Positions 11,589 to 22,172 of a stretch of 64,000 nt of DNA are shown here, in pieces; the stretch's first letter is position 1, and the number at the start of each line of letters is the position of its first letter. Position numbers and translations under genes: made by a program. The notes under the pieces were generated by a model. That model searched no databases. It was not told the origin of the DNA and saw only the letters and a list, made by a program, of their open reading frames with translations. This DNA is from Ancylostoma caninum. Taxonomy: Eukaryota; Nematoda; Chromadorea; Rhabditida; Ancylostomatidae. Location: NCBI GenBank assembly GCA_037903475.1, contig JBAJFG010000034.1, positions 620,001 through 684,000 on the forward strand, written 5' to 3'.

Positions 11589-14500
11589 TTAGGCTAGGAA
11601 TTGCATCCATCCCTCCTTTGGTATGATCATGTTGTTGTCGTCATCAAGTTCTGGAGTTTTTGGTGCAGTTGTTCGAGATAGGATTGAAATCTTGAGATTA
11701 CTGGAACAAAAATAAGAGTAATAGTATTCTGCTCACTGGTGTATTGTAAAGAAATTGTGAAACCTATTTGAACATACCTGGAACCATCTTCTTCTTTTTT
11801 CCATGGCAACTTTTGCTTTTGCGGAGGCTCACGAGATTGCTCAGCAGAACCAGAAGGTTGACGGTGTGACGATTGTTCCGGTGAATGAGAGTGATGGCGT
11901 GATATCGGTTGTTCTGGTGAAGGAGAATCTACAAAAATGATTTTACCACAGTAGACCAATACGTTCGAAAAAAAAAAAAGATTTGCTACACTTACTTCTA
12001 TCGAATGAATTCCTTTCAGCACTCATGATATTCCCAGCCAGTATAGTTTCATCGACTACATCACCGAAAATATCATAAGATGAGCCCTGTGTCGCCTTTT
12101 CAGACACGCCACACTCGGGTTCTGGAGGTGCAGTCTTTGGTAAGCCATCATTGAGGTCATCCGGATGCCAAGAAAGCATTCTTGCTGCAGACACATTCGA
12201 AGTGTCTACTACAGCAAGGAATTGCGGCGTTTCTTCAGATGGAGAGTGAGAAACCGAACCGTGTCGCTTGCGTTTTCGGGGTGGATCATCGGTGCCTTCC
12301 TGCGCGGGATAGACCTTAACATGAGCAATACTGTGACCAAGACTTGATCAAGTACGAACTTCTAATGCTAGAATAAAGTACTTGCTGTACTGAAGGAGAT
12401 CCGCATTCGGAGCAAGATACTTCCTCATCTTCCTCATCGGAACTTTGATGTAGCAAATAGAGCTGTCTACTGGATGGAGAAGGGCCATATAGACAACTAA
12501 AGAGAGACATGCAATAAGCGGCAAAAATGAAAAAATTTTAAAACTTGAAAGACTGAAAAAAATCCACAAAGCAAACGCATCCGGAGTTTATAATATACTA
12601 TCACCTTCCAAATTATTCTGCTGATTTTTGAACAATATGTGCGAAATAATCGAGAGAATAATAGTGCGAGGTAGACTGATATTGAATTCAAAGAAAAAGA
12701 ACATGGAAACGACCAAGAAAATTTCACCTCACGGGATCCTCAAAAAGGGACTGCCTTAGGCGATGTGAATCTACCACGACGTTCCGTATTTCCTCATTGT
12801 TGGAATGTTTTGAAAACAAGGCAATATAATCCCAAGAGCGAATCTGGAAGTAGTTGTTATAACAAGTTATAACGCTATTATAGAAAACGAGGATAAGATC
12901 CAATTCGAACGAACCCATCGCTGAAAAACAGCTGGTGGCTGCCAAGAGGGATCTATACATAGCATTCTGTCGATTATACATTCAACAAGAAGCTGCGTTT
13001 TTACTTTTGGAAGAATAAAGAGAGGCTCATTGTCATCCAAAGATTCCCTCAAACGCTGATAACAAGCTTCCAAAATCCGCAGCTTTTCTGAAAATTTATT
13101 TTCGATTCCACATAGCAACCTTATGTTAATCCCCACCCTCACAAAAAAGTCATAAAGAAATGGGTGCAAACCAGCCCTCACCTCTACCAGTTAAAGGAAA
13201 ACTAAGTTGTCGAAATATCGACGAGTTCCTAGCACGAAGGAATAACAAAATTCTCTTGTAAATCGGACACTTATTCAAGTCGAAGTTTTCCACGTCAACA
13301 ATACCTTTCGCCCACAATCTGCAACTTGGGGATTAGAACATATTGCAGGAAATTCAATAATTTCATCCATAGACATACCTCCTCACAAGTTCGATCTTGT
13401 CTATGTATTGGGAATGAATAACCGTAACCTCTTTGTCAAGGCATTTCCTGAGCGATTTCACGTAGCAAATCAGGTCGCGTAGAGAAAATTGGACGCGTGG
13501 CATTACCTAACAAAACTCAGGAGTTTTCTTAGCGTAGACAGGTAAGTAGCAGCTTCGGACAACTAATTAACTGCGAAGTACCTCATCCAAAGCAGCGTTC
13601 CAAGCATGATATTCGTCAAGTGTCTCGAGGTAGGCGAGGAAAGAGACGCGTTGTTCTTTAATGATAATTCGCCTGGAGAAGAAAAAGATGAATGAGAAAG
13701 AGTTATTATTATCGAATTTCAAAAGCGTATGAGGCTGTTTACAGTCTTAAGATACTGATGAAAGTTGGAAACCATCTACAGTAAGATGAATACTCCGAAG
13801 TTGCCAGATAGTACCAGCCACATCTATAAATCTGAAAGCTGTGGATCGCAGACTAAAAAATCAGATTATCCCGCACTCCTGTTGTACTTGAGATCCGACG
13901 AAAATGTTCTGGATGCACTTTAAATGTTTATAGACCACCAGCGAATCGCCTTTGCATTACAGATAGATCCAGCCTCAGCTTACAAGTAACAAAATAGTAA
14001 CACCCTACAAATAATAAGGATCTTTGTAGAAAATCCAGGCGCACTCAAGTTCATAGAGATGATCAACAACGAAGTGATTACACTTACCATGCCCTTTTCA
14101 ATTCTTTGGCCGTTAACGGTGGAAATGCTGGAATGAGAGCGGTCCAGTCGAAATCTTTAAGGATATTTTTCAACTCTTCAGGTGAAGACTGCAGAAGCTC
14201 AGCAACTTTTCCATGCGACAGAGAGGATTTCCTCAATACCGCATCTGGAAAACATAGAGGTAAGATTGCAGCATGAGAGCATGTACTTGCAACGAATGAT
14301 GTCTTACCAAAAAACTTTCTATAGCGTTCTCGGTTGAGCCAGTTTTTAGCCAGAATACTGGGATCGCGAGCTACATCCTGCAAAAACAGAGTATGATTGT
14401 GGCAAAGAATAGTAAATTCTACGGAACAACCATATTTTCGCTATCGCTCCAGATTTCCCTATTTGTGCTGGCGCAATGACATCTTCATTTCTTGAGGAAA

Positions 14501-17177
14501 TGTCCATTCAGATTGATAATTTAATATTTCACTATAGTGCTTCTGCTGGTCTTGCTCTTTCCGGTCCGTATTTCGAGGAAAAATTTTTGTGCTCACTATT
14601 AACAAGAGCTGTTTCATCCAGCGCGTTTTTTTAAAATTTAATTTATGCTCTTTTAATCTTATTTCTGCACTCATATGTGTATTGAGAACACATATGAGTC
14701 GGTATGTTTTATGAGAATGTGTCAATGAAAGGAATGTTGGAAAACGCGAATTCCTCTATTTTTTTTCTAAATTTCCATGAACATCTTTCACCTTTTCACT
14801 TCATCTACTTCTGAGATCGATAGTGAGAGCCACAGAGGAGGGATGGAGTGGATGGGTGAAAGAAATGGGATCTCACCCAGAAAAAAAAAACAGCCCGACA
14901 GTCGGAATCCCAACAGTATATGTCATTAGTGAAGAATTAATTTTGGATAGGATTCTAGGAAATTGAAAAGAACTGCTTAAAAATGGTAGAGAAATTAAGA
15001 AATTAGAATAAGCGTGTAAAAATCACCATTTATCTCATAACATAATTTTGTCGACAGAACGAGAGACCAGACCAACCACCCTTTTCTGGCAACACATTAG
15101 ACACTTTAATCTACTTAATGGCAAAAAAAGATCATATGTTGAAACGGGTACCTCAATGTTTAGATTCTTCTTCTCAAGCATCGTAGAATAACGAGTTACA
15201 GCGTAATTTAGACGATTCATGGAAATTCCCAGCGAAGATGCTATGTCATATTTGGGCACATGCTGCAGAATTAGCCTACAAATCAGGTTCTGAGCGAGCA
15301 AAATGCAGAAATATTTAAATAATTCATAACATACTCATTAACCCGTAGCATGGTGTCCATAGGGAGCGGAGCGGGGTAACCTACATAGTGAGGATCAAAA
15401 ATGGTGAAAATCCTTCTTTGAATCTGAATAGCGCATCTGTGCTCCAGTTTGCGACCTAAATGAAAGCAGATTCGAGCTTATCGTTCAAACAGATAGCAGA
15501 AACACTTACACAACCGAGGCCACATTCCTAACCTAAAGAGGACATCATTTTGCACTCGCTGAAGCTTCGTCTGCAACAGTGGTAATGTTTTTGTGTAAGA
15601 GACTCCAGTGGTCCGGACCCGACTGCACGCGTCACGGATCAATTAAATTTGTCAATTTGTCTCCTCTATTCGATGTGTTGTAATACTACATATTATACAC
15701 ATCAGTTTCATCCAACATGCAAAAAGGAAGGCTCACAGGTTCCAAATCCTGAGTGAATCCAGCATAATAGCGAGCGTCTTCATAGATGAATCCATGGTCA
15801 TGGGCAAGGGCACGCCAATTCTCTCGAATTCTTTGGTCCTCTTCAGGAGTGAAAGGCTCTCGGAAGGCCAGTATAATTCCTAGAAAGTATGACTTTTGAA
15901 CTAACATCTCTCAATGTACGATCATAGAACATTGGTGGGATTTCGAAAATGGTGGAAAAAATGAATGAAATTGTGGTGAAGGCTGGTGTAAGCATTATAG
16001 TTAGGACCGAATAACACAATATCAAATACCAATATATGGAACTCCAACTGCCGTGTGCAAGGCGCGGGACCGCGGAGCGGCTCTCTTGAGCAGAGACACA
16101 GGGGCTCTGTATGCCGGCTCTAGTTGTCTGCGTCTGCCAGCAGCACAGAACTCGAGTGCCGCACCGCGCCGCCGTCTCCGCCCCTTGCACACGGCCGTTT
16201 AGAGTTCCCTGTACGGATGATTTCGTATATTCGAACTTGAATAAGCCATGACATAGACGTTCGAGCAAGAGAGAATATTCGATAATATTGAAAGAACCCC
16301 TACAAGAAAGCTAGGGAGGGTTGTCGGGTTTTGTTTCAATCGAATGTTTAGAACAGTTCCTAAACCTCTAATTAATTCATTAAAAGCAAGAAGGACGAGG
16401 AAATGCTTCTACCCACAGGGAACTCCAAACGGACGTGGGCAAGGGGCGGAACCGCGGCGCGGCTTTCTTGGGCAGAGACACAGGCGCTCTGCGTGCTGGT
16501 TCTGGTTGTCTGCTTTTGCCAGCAGCAGATAACTCGAATGCTACGCCGCACCGCGGTTCCGCCCTTACACACGGCCGTTTGGAGTTCCCTGTGATATTCA
16601 GACAAGTGGGAAATAATATACGTATTGGATGATATTGAAAGAATATGAACGACTTGTAACGAAGATGTTCAAGACTGAGAACAAGGTTGCCTACTTCATT
16701 CTAAAAAAATATGAAAATTATGTGTCCAAAAATGTTCGAGCTGTAGATGGCTTCGAAATGTTCTCTTACTCTTGAGAATGTATTTCTGTTCAAATTCAAG
16801 TGAAGAAAACAGAGAGAGAAGCAGATGCAAACGACGGATGCAGATCTCAACCGCTCGTCATGTAGTGAGGTTCTAAGCAATTACGCTACTACTATCGGTT
16901 TCCAGAAATTACCACGGATGGGTTGCGCTACCCCGAAATTCTAACGAAGAGAAAGACAACCAGAAAGAACGCAATGATGCGAGGTCTAGAACTCACCGTA
17001 TTCGAGTAAACGTTGCTTGTGATGGTCGGAGAGAGGCACCGGCGTCTCATGGTGAAACAAGTATCCATCTTCGGTGAAGACTCCTTCTTCAGGCATTCTC
17101 AACGGAGGCCAAACAGCATAGTAACTTTTCCATCGACCACTTGGGCGATCCATAACAGATGAGACATCCAAATCCTC
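11589..17177 (-). CDS. SANT/Myb-like nuclear protein, unrecognised, 5' end missing
   Basis: I do not recognise the orthologue. Exons on the minus strand: 17177-16997, 15879-15701, 15570-15510, 15455 to 15331 (or 15343), 15289-15152, 14377-14308, 14244-14088, 13672-13582, 13506-13379, 13318-13182, 13087-12915, 12843-12728, 12469-12382, 12299-11996, 11928-11778, 11700-11589. All junction phases agree, giving about 736 residues from the first exon found. That exon begins at an acceptor, so the true N-terminus is upstream. Near residue 65 lies FTPEEDQRIRENWRALA, a SANT/Myb-like helix start (Phe/Trp plus acidic cluster). The middle is helical and basic. A Ser/Asp/Glu-rich run (SSDEEDEEVSCSECG) and a basic RKRKRH precede a Ser/Pro/Gln/His tail. 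A nuclear role is inferred. Two MITEs sit in the first visible intron. SANT-bearing regulators are one family to compare, but no function is claimed. Confidence 0.75.
16035..16212. mobile_element. MITE family G, copy 1
   Basis: A ~178-base GC-rich element with ends reading GGAACTCCAACTGCCGTG and inverse GGAACTCTAAACGGCCGTG. Its interior carries the family marks GCGGCTCTCTTG, GGGGCTCTG and AGAACTCGAGTGCC. It lies in an intron of the SANT-like gene. It is about 200 bases from copy 2, and a third copy lies at 41804-41981. Confidence 0.8.
16414..16593. mobile_element. MITE family G, copy 2
   Basis: This ~180-base copy is the cleanest. The terminal inverted repeat begins CACAGGGAACTCCAAACGG on the left, and the right end reads inversely CACAGGGAACTCCAAACGG. 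Internal sequence closely parallels copy 1. The ORFs seen through it on both strands follow from the palindromic layout and are not genes. Confidence 0.85.
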
Positions 17178-17311
17178 CTACATAAATCATAGTAAAAAAA
17201 AAGCTAGCTAGCTAAATCTGAGAGAAGGTACCAGTTGAATATGCATTGGAAAAAGGTACTCAGAGTAAAAATAGCGGGTCCCACAAGCTCGCAAAAAAAC
17301 GAGGAAATTAG

Positions 17312-17705
17312 GCGGTATTTATAGTTAATGCACGTCAAATCTGACGCGGCGATACACAATGCAGCACGAAGAGGAGAATAGAATTCTTGGCAGGTAGCGG
17401 ATGTTCCTGGTTTTGCCGTCGCGATGTCCGAGTGGACGGGTAAAATGGAGTTGGGGGGAGCCACTGGGTATTAGTCGATAATATGACCTGTCCTGCACGT
17501 TCTGACTTGTTAGCTGACATGTCCTGAACGCTCTGACTTGTCAGCTCTCCTAACGTACAGGAGTTACCTAAAACGCAAACAAGTCAGACCGTGTAGGATA
17601 ACTCATATTATTGATCTTCGCCGCACCGAGACATCGCGAAAACTTCGTGGAATTCCGGGTCGACGCGTGAGATTTGACGCGCATTAACCATAAATACACT
17701 CGCCG
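17312..17705. mobile_element. Element F-like copy, interrupted
   Basis: The left part (17312-17435) contains GTATTTATAGTTAATGCACG and GAATTCTTGGCAGG. The right part (17610-17705) resumes with GATCTTCGCCGCACCGAGAC and ends AACCATAAATACACTCGCCG. Between them, 17440-17605 is unrelated DNA with two CTGACTTGT-containing near-repeats. Comparison with the uninterrupted copies at 18960-19120 and 20940-21105 shows that the middle was split by a later insertion or replacement. Confidence 0.6.
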
Positions 17706-17709
17706 TTAA

Positions 17710-18172
17710 AGGCAGCAGGAGCTGAAATCCTCGACTCTGAGCTGAGCTGCGGGTGGTGAAGTACAGACTCAGCACATCATAAATGTGAAACGAACACAGA
17801 CAGTGATGGCTTACCTGCAGAGAAAATGGAACATTCGTCGCGAACACGCCTGGCCGTGTTCGTGCGTGGACGAGTTTTCTCCGGCGCGAAAGCCATTGCG
17901 GCGCATGGTTTTGGCCGAGTCCCGCCATGAAACCCTGCGAATTGAATGCATTTCGTTTTCCCTTTGCGCCATACCACGCACCGCAATGGCTTTTGCGCCG
18001 GGGAAAACTCGTCCGCGCACGAACACGGCCAAGCGTGTTCGCGACGAATGTTCCATTTTCTCTGCAGGTAAGCCATCATTGTCTGTGTTCGTTTCACATT
18101 TATGATGTGCTGAGTCTGTACTTCACCACCCGCAGCTCAGCTCAGAGTCGAGAATTTCAGCTCCTGCTGCCT
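17710..18172. mobile_element. 463-bp near-perfect palindrome with TTAA target duplication (family P)
   Basis: Left arm about 17710-17910 and right arm about 17969-18172 are inverted copies of roughly 200 bases with few mismatches, separated by a ~60-base loop. The ends read AGGCAGCAGGAGCTGAAAT. TTAA flanks both sides (17706-17709 and 18173-18176). The same locus without the insert is present at 19117-19135, where CGCCGTTAATCTGCAACG is continuous. This filled/empty comparison shows a TTAA duplication, the signature of piggyBac-like elements. It encodes no transposase, so it would be a non-autonomous derivative. Confidence 0.85.
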
Positions 18173-18191
18173 TTAATCTACAACGAAAGTA

Positions 18192-18815
18192 CTCAGACAT
18201 TCGGGAGCGGGTCCCGCCTGACAAAATCATGACTCCCGCTCGAGTGTGAGCGGGAGTCCTCAAGAACTGCGCGTTTTTGTCCCGCAACATCCCGATTTTG
18301 TCCCGCTAGCTCCGGCGGGAGACCGGATTTCGTCCCGACGGTGATACCCAGCATCATGATCCGGAAGATCAAATTTTGTCCCGGAACAGAAAAGCACAAG
18401 AAAGCAAGAATGCGCGTCGAGTTCAGGAGCGCACGCACTCCATCCGCCGACGTCGACCGCTACTAGCGGATAAGGACGCACTTCTGCAACCGAACCGCAT
18501 CTGCGCGCGACCGCTCTCCACGCATCTCGCCTGGTTCCTGCACCGGGCCACGGTTTCAACCGAGCCTCAGTGGGCCAGACGAGTCCCGTAGGACGCCACT
18601 CCCCGCCGAGGCGGAAAGTAGACTGAGGTCTACTTACAAACTGATGCCTTACATACCCCTCGCTGTAGGCGTACGTGACGATCACAATCCTGCAATATTT
18701 TCCGATCAATCTCGCAATAAAACCAAAATGACGTCTCCCGCCGGTGCACCGGACTTTGTCGCGAAAGTGAGAAAGGGGCGTCTTGTCAGGCGGGACTCGC
18801 GCCCGAATGTCTGGG
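18192..18815. mobile_element. Element A, copy 1 (TA target duplication)
   Basis: The element is about 624 bases. The left end is CTCAGACATTCGGGAGCGGG and the right end, inverted, is CCCAGACATTCGGGCGCGAG, followed inward on both sides by TCCCGCCTGACAA. TA flanks it at 18190-18191 and 18816-18817. At 24505-24520, on the opposite strand, GAAAGTACGGCTGCGG is uninterrupted; here the same bases are split exactly at TA. This indicates a Tc1/mariner-type TA duplication. No transposase is encoded. Confidence 0.8.
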
Positions 18816-18817
18816 TA

Positions 18818-19140
18818 CGGCTGCGGGGAAAACTCGTCCGACTCCACCCACTCGTGGCGGGACCAGCCGACGCTGCCAGTCGCCACCCCTTTAATTAAGG
18901 AGCAGCGGGTCTCTTATTTCAACTCACAACGGTAACTGCTGTTAAGATAAACAAAAGAAGAGAATTCTTGGCAGGATGCGGATGTTCCTGGTTTTGCTGT
19001 CGCGACGTCCGCGTGGACAAACTGCATTCTGATCTTCGCCGCACTGAGACATCGCGAAAACTTGGTGAAATTTCTGGCCGACGCGTCAGATTTGACGTGC
19101 ATCAACCATAAATACACTCGCCGTTAATCTGCAACGAACG
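18818..19140 (+). repeat. Direct repeat unit D, copy 1
   Basis: The ~320-base unit runs from CGGCTGCGGGGAAAACTCG through TGGCGGGACCAGCC, GAATTCTTGGCAGG and TGACGTGCATCAACCATAAA to CACTCGCCGTTAA. It recurs nearly unchanged at 20795-21105 and 21862-22172 in the same orientation, and in part elsewhere. Its last ~190 bases match element F, so D may itself be a composite. Confidence 0.75.
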
Positions 19141-19606
19141 TACTCAGACATTCGGGCGCAAGTCCCGCCTGACAAAATCATGACTCCCGCTCGAGTGTGA
19201 GCGGGAGTCATCAAAAACTACGCGTTTTTGTCCCGCAACATCCTGATTTTGTCTCGCGAGCTCCGGCGGGAGATCGGATTTTGTCTCGACGATGATACCC
19301 AGCACCATGATCCGGGAGATCAATTTTTGTCCCGGAACGAAAAAGCACAAGAAAGCAATGCGCGTCGAGTTCAGGAGCGCACGCACTCCATCCGCCGACG
19401 TCGGCCGCTACCAGCGGATCAGGGCGCACTTCTGCATCCGAACCGCATCTGTGCGCGACCGCTCCCCACGCATCTCGCCTGGCCCCTGCACTGGGCCACG
19501 GTTTCAACCGGGCCTAGGTAGGCCAGACGAGTCTCGTAGGACTCCACTCTCCGCCGAGGCGGAGAGTAGACTGAGGTCTACCTGCAAATTGATGCCCTTA
19601 TATATA

Positions 19607-20388
19607 CTCAGGTGGAAAAATTCCAGTAGATTACGGGTGCTTTCGAGCAGATTTCGCTTATTTTTCGCCGAAATATTTCCCGATTTCGCCCGAAAATTAC
19701 ACGTAAATCTCCGAAAAATAAGCGAAATCCACTGGAATTTACCCGAATTCCGCCCGAAAAATAAGCGAACTCTGCTGGAAAGTACGCGAAAATTGCTGCG
19801 ACATCAACTGATGCGACAAGTTCCAGCCAGGGTCGGCGGCCACGCAGCGTTGCGCCGCTGTGGGCCCAGAGCAAAATTGCTGCACTCCGTCAAATATTTC
19901 CGGGTGCAGGTAGTATGATCGACCACCTTTGAGTACGATCGTGAAACGAGATCACTTATGCAGTACATTGAGTTGACGTGCTCCGTAGATTCCGCTGGTG
20001 AATATTTCTCATGTTAGCATGGTATATTTATATGCATCATATAAATTTACAAAGCTTTTTGGTAGTTATGATGAGTGAATTTTTTGGAATTTTTTGAGGC
20101 ATAACCCATTTCGGAAGGTGGAGAAGCAACGGCAATAATTAGTGAAAAACGAATTTACCAGAAAAATAAACGAAAAATACACGAAATCTACTGGAATTTA
20201 CACGAAGTGCAGTTTCCAGTAGATTTCGCTTATTTTACGTGTAAATTCCAGTGGAATCTACTGGAATCGAGAAAAATTGCGAAATTCCAGTGGATTACGC
20301 TTATTTTACGTGTAATTGTTTCGGAAATAAATTTCCGAAACAAATACACGTAAAATAAGCGTAATCTACTGGAATTTTTCCACCTGAG
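19607..20388. mobile_element. Element E, 782-bp insertion in element A (TA duplication)
   Basis: The left end CTCAGGTGGAAAAATTCCAG is matched by the inverse of the right end, and the identity extends to about 29 bases. TA occurs on each side (19605-19606, 20389-20390), where copy 1 of A has a single TA context near 18652. The interior repeats motifs such as AAATAAGCGAAAT and TACACGTAAAATAAGCG in both orientations, making several sub-palindromes. No transposase is seen. Confidence 0.8.
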
Positions 20389-20500
20389 TACCCTTCGCTG
20401 GAGGCGCATACCGCCACGTGACGATCACAATCCTGCAATATTTTCCGATCAATCCCGCAATAATACCAAAGTGGTGTCTCCCACTGGTGCACCGGATTTT

Positions 20501-20729
20501 AAAGTTATTCATGCTTGCAGCGCGTCAAAGTTTACGCGCCGATACACAGTGCAAAGGAGAGAGGTAGAAGACAAATCCTGGCAGATCAGCAATGTTCCTA
20601 GTTTCGCCGTTGCGACTGCCGCGCGAACGAACCGCGTTTCCATTTTCGCCGCTTTGGGTCGGCGCGAAAACTTCGTGGAGTTTTGTCTAGGCGCGTAAAC
20701 TTTGACGCGCCGCAAGCATGATTAACTTT
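20501..20729. mobile_element. Element B, copy 1, nested in element A
   Basis: The element is about 229 bases with inverted ends AAGTTATTCATGCTTGC / GCAAGCATGATTAACTT and subterminal GCGCGTCAAAGTTTACGCGCC on both sides. It interrupts element A after ACCGGATTTT. The TA at 20688-20689 within it is the unoccupied form of the site that element C has entered in copy 2 of B. Confidence 0.75.
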
Positions 20730-20794
20730 TTTTTGCCGCGAAAATGAAAAAGGGACGTTTTGTCAGGCAGGACTCGCGCCCGAATGTCTGAGTA

Positions 20795-21105
20795 CGGCTG
20801 CGGGGAAAACTCGTCCGACTCCGCCCACTCGTGGCGGGACCAGCCGACGCTGCCAGTCGCCAACCCTTTAATTTAGGAGCCACCGGGTCTCTTATTTCAA
20901 CTCACAACGGTAACTGCTGTTAAGATAAACAAAAGAAGAGAATTCTTGGCAGGATGCGGATGTTCCTGGTTTTGCTGTCGCGACGTCCGCGTGGACAAAC
21001 TGCATTCTGATCTTCGCCGCACTGAGACATCGCGAAAACTTGGTGAAATTTCTGGCCGACGCGTCAGATTTGACGTGCATCAACCATAAATACACTCGCC
21101 GTTAA
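20795..21105 (+). repeat. Direct repeat unit D, copy 2
   Basis: Nearly identical to copy 1 at 18818-19140 over its whole length, including GAATTCTTGGCAGG, the CGCGACGTCCGCGTGGACAA block and the CACTCGCCGTTAA end. The close identity of two copies about 2 kb apart suggests recent duplication or gene conversion. Confidence 0.75.
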
Positions 21106-21116
21106 CATACAATGAA

Positions 21117-21216
21117 AAACGGCTGCGGGGAAAACTCGTCCAGCTCCGCCCACTCGTGGCGGGACCAGCCAACGCTGCCAGCCGCCACCCCTTTAATTTA
21201 GGAGCAGCGGGTCTCT
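21117..21216 (+). repeat. Direct repeat unit D, truncated copy 3
   Basis: Starts with AACGGCTGCGGGGAAAACTC and stops after GTCTCTTAT, where sequence of MITE family G begins (GGAAACTCCAAACG at 21221). About 200 bases of the unit are missing. Confidence 0.65.
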
Positions 21217-21218
21217 TA

Positions 21219-21296
21219 TAGGAAACTCCAAACGTACGTAGATAAGAGTAGAGGTCGCGGCGCGGCTCTTATGGACAGAGACACAGGCGCACACTA
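21219..21296. mobile_element. MITE family G, left-end fragment
   Basis: GGAAACTCCAAACGTACGTAG followed by GGTCGCGGCGCGGCTCTTATGG and AGAGACACAGGCGC parallels the left half of the G copies at 16414 and 41804. The right half is replaced by element B sequence at about 21298. Confidence 0.6.
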
Positions 21297-21297
21297 T

Positions 21298-21796
21298 GAA
21301 GTTATTCATGCTTGCGGCGCGTCAAAGTTTACGCGCCGATACACAGTGCAAAGGAGAGAGGTAGAAGACAAATCCTGGCAGATCAGCAATGTTCCTAGTT
21401 TCGCCGTTGCGACTGCCGCGCGAACGAACCGCGTTTCCATTTTCGCCGCTTTGGGTCGGCGCGAAAACTTCGTGGAGTTTTGTCTACAGTGGACGTCAAT
21501 GACGGTGGCCCATCTGCGGCCTCAAGATGCACGCCCCGCAACCGCGCCGCCCGCGTCGTAAACGATGTTTTCTGCTGCTGTTATGCTATATCTAGAGCTT
21601 TTCTGCCCGATTTTAAGGATTTTGACACCAAATCAGGGAGAAAGCGACTAGAAATAGCATTCCGGCAGCAGACGACACCGGTCCTGGCGCGCGCGGCGCG
21701 GTTGCGCTATGTTCTTCTCGAGGCCGCAGATGGGCCACCGCCATTGCCGTGCACTGTAGGCGCGTAAACTTTGACGCGCCGCAAGCATGAATAACT
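21298..21796. mobile_element. Element B, copy 2, split by element C
   Basis: The outer ends read AAGTTATTCATGCTTGCGG and GCAAGCATGAATAACTT. 21298-21486 and 21757-21796 together equal an intact B (compare 20501-20729). The intervening 270 bases are element C. Confidence 0.8.
21487..21756. mobile_element. Element C, copy 1 (270 bp, TA duplication)
   Basis: Ends CAGTGGACGTCAATGACGG and, inverted, CAGTGCACGGCAATGGCGG. TA lies at 21485-21486 and 21757-21758. The empty site in copy 1 of B reads TTTTGTCTAGGCGCG; the filled site reads TTTTGTCTA, then C, then TAGGCGCG. This is a direct demonstration of TA target duplication as in Tc1/mariner or similar superfamilies. Confidence 0.88.
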
Positions 21797-21861
21797 TTTT
21801 TGCCGCGAAAATGAAAAAGGGACGTTTTGTCAGGCAGGACTCGCGCCCGAATGTCTGAGTA
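21797..21861. mobile_element. Element A, right-end remnant
   Basis: Sequence after element B copy 2 (AATGAAAAAGGGACGTTTTG, then TCAGGCAGGACTCGCGCCCG and AATGTCTGAGTA) is the right terminus of element A, as at 20740-20794. The left part of this A copy is absent. Confidence 0.65.
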
Positions 21862-22172
21862 CGGCTGCGGGGGAAACTCGTCCGACTCCGCCCACTCGTG
21901 GCGGGACCAGCCAACGCTGCCAGCCGCCACCCCTTTAATTTAGGAGCTGCGGGTTTCCTATTTCAACTCACAACGGTAACTGCTGCTAAGATAAAACAAA
22001 GGAGAGAATTCTTGGCAGGAAGCGGATGTTCCTGGTTTTGCCGTCGCGACGTCCGCGTGGACAAACTGCATTCTGATCTTCGCCGCACCGGGACATCCCG
22101 AAAACTTGGTGAAATTTCGGGCCGACGCGTCAGATTTGACGCGCATCAACCATAAATGTACTCGCCGTTAAC
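21862..22172 (+). repeat. Direct repeat unit D, copy 4
   Basis: A full-length unit that is more diverged than copies 1 and 2 (for example GAGCTGCGGGTTTCCTATTT, GGACATCCCGAAAAC). A truncated fifth copy, about 22185-22320, follows directly and stops within TAAGATAGACAAAC. Confidence 0.7.

Larger units (their letters stand above)
19143..20792. mobile_element. Element A, copy 2, carrying two nested insertions
   Basis: The outer ends match copy 1 (CTCAGACATTCGGGCGCAAG left; inverse right end at 20760-20792), with TA on both sides. The first ~460 bases align with copy 1 at high identity. The copy is then split by element E at 19607-20388 and by element B at about 20501-20729. Removing both restores a copy-1-like arrangement, which sets the order: A first, then E and B. 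Confidence 0.8.

Noticed and set aside
14459..14725. 88-codon ORF in an intron of the SANT-like gene as an extra exon
   Set aside because: Adding it would break the phase-0 join between exons ending at 15152 and starting at 14377; no suitable acceptor/donor pair fits.
17777..18105. Mirror-image ORFs with near-identical protein on both strands
   Set aside because: They are the two arms of the 463-bp palindrome and follow from the inverted repeat, not from paired genes.
18260..18886. 208-codon open frame on the minus strand
   Set aside because: It runs through GC-rich element A; the same region in copy 2 breaks the frame, no family motif is present, and the opposite strand is also open. Explained by repeat composition.
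19292..19918. 208-codon open frame on the plus strand
   Set aside because: It crosses the junction between element A and the inserted element E, so it cannot be an ancestral gene; no motif is seen.
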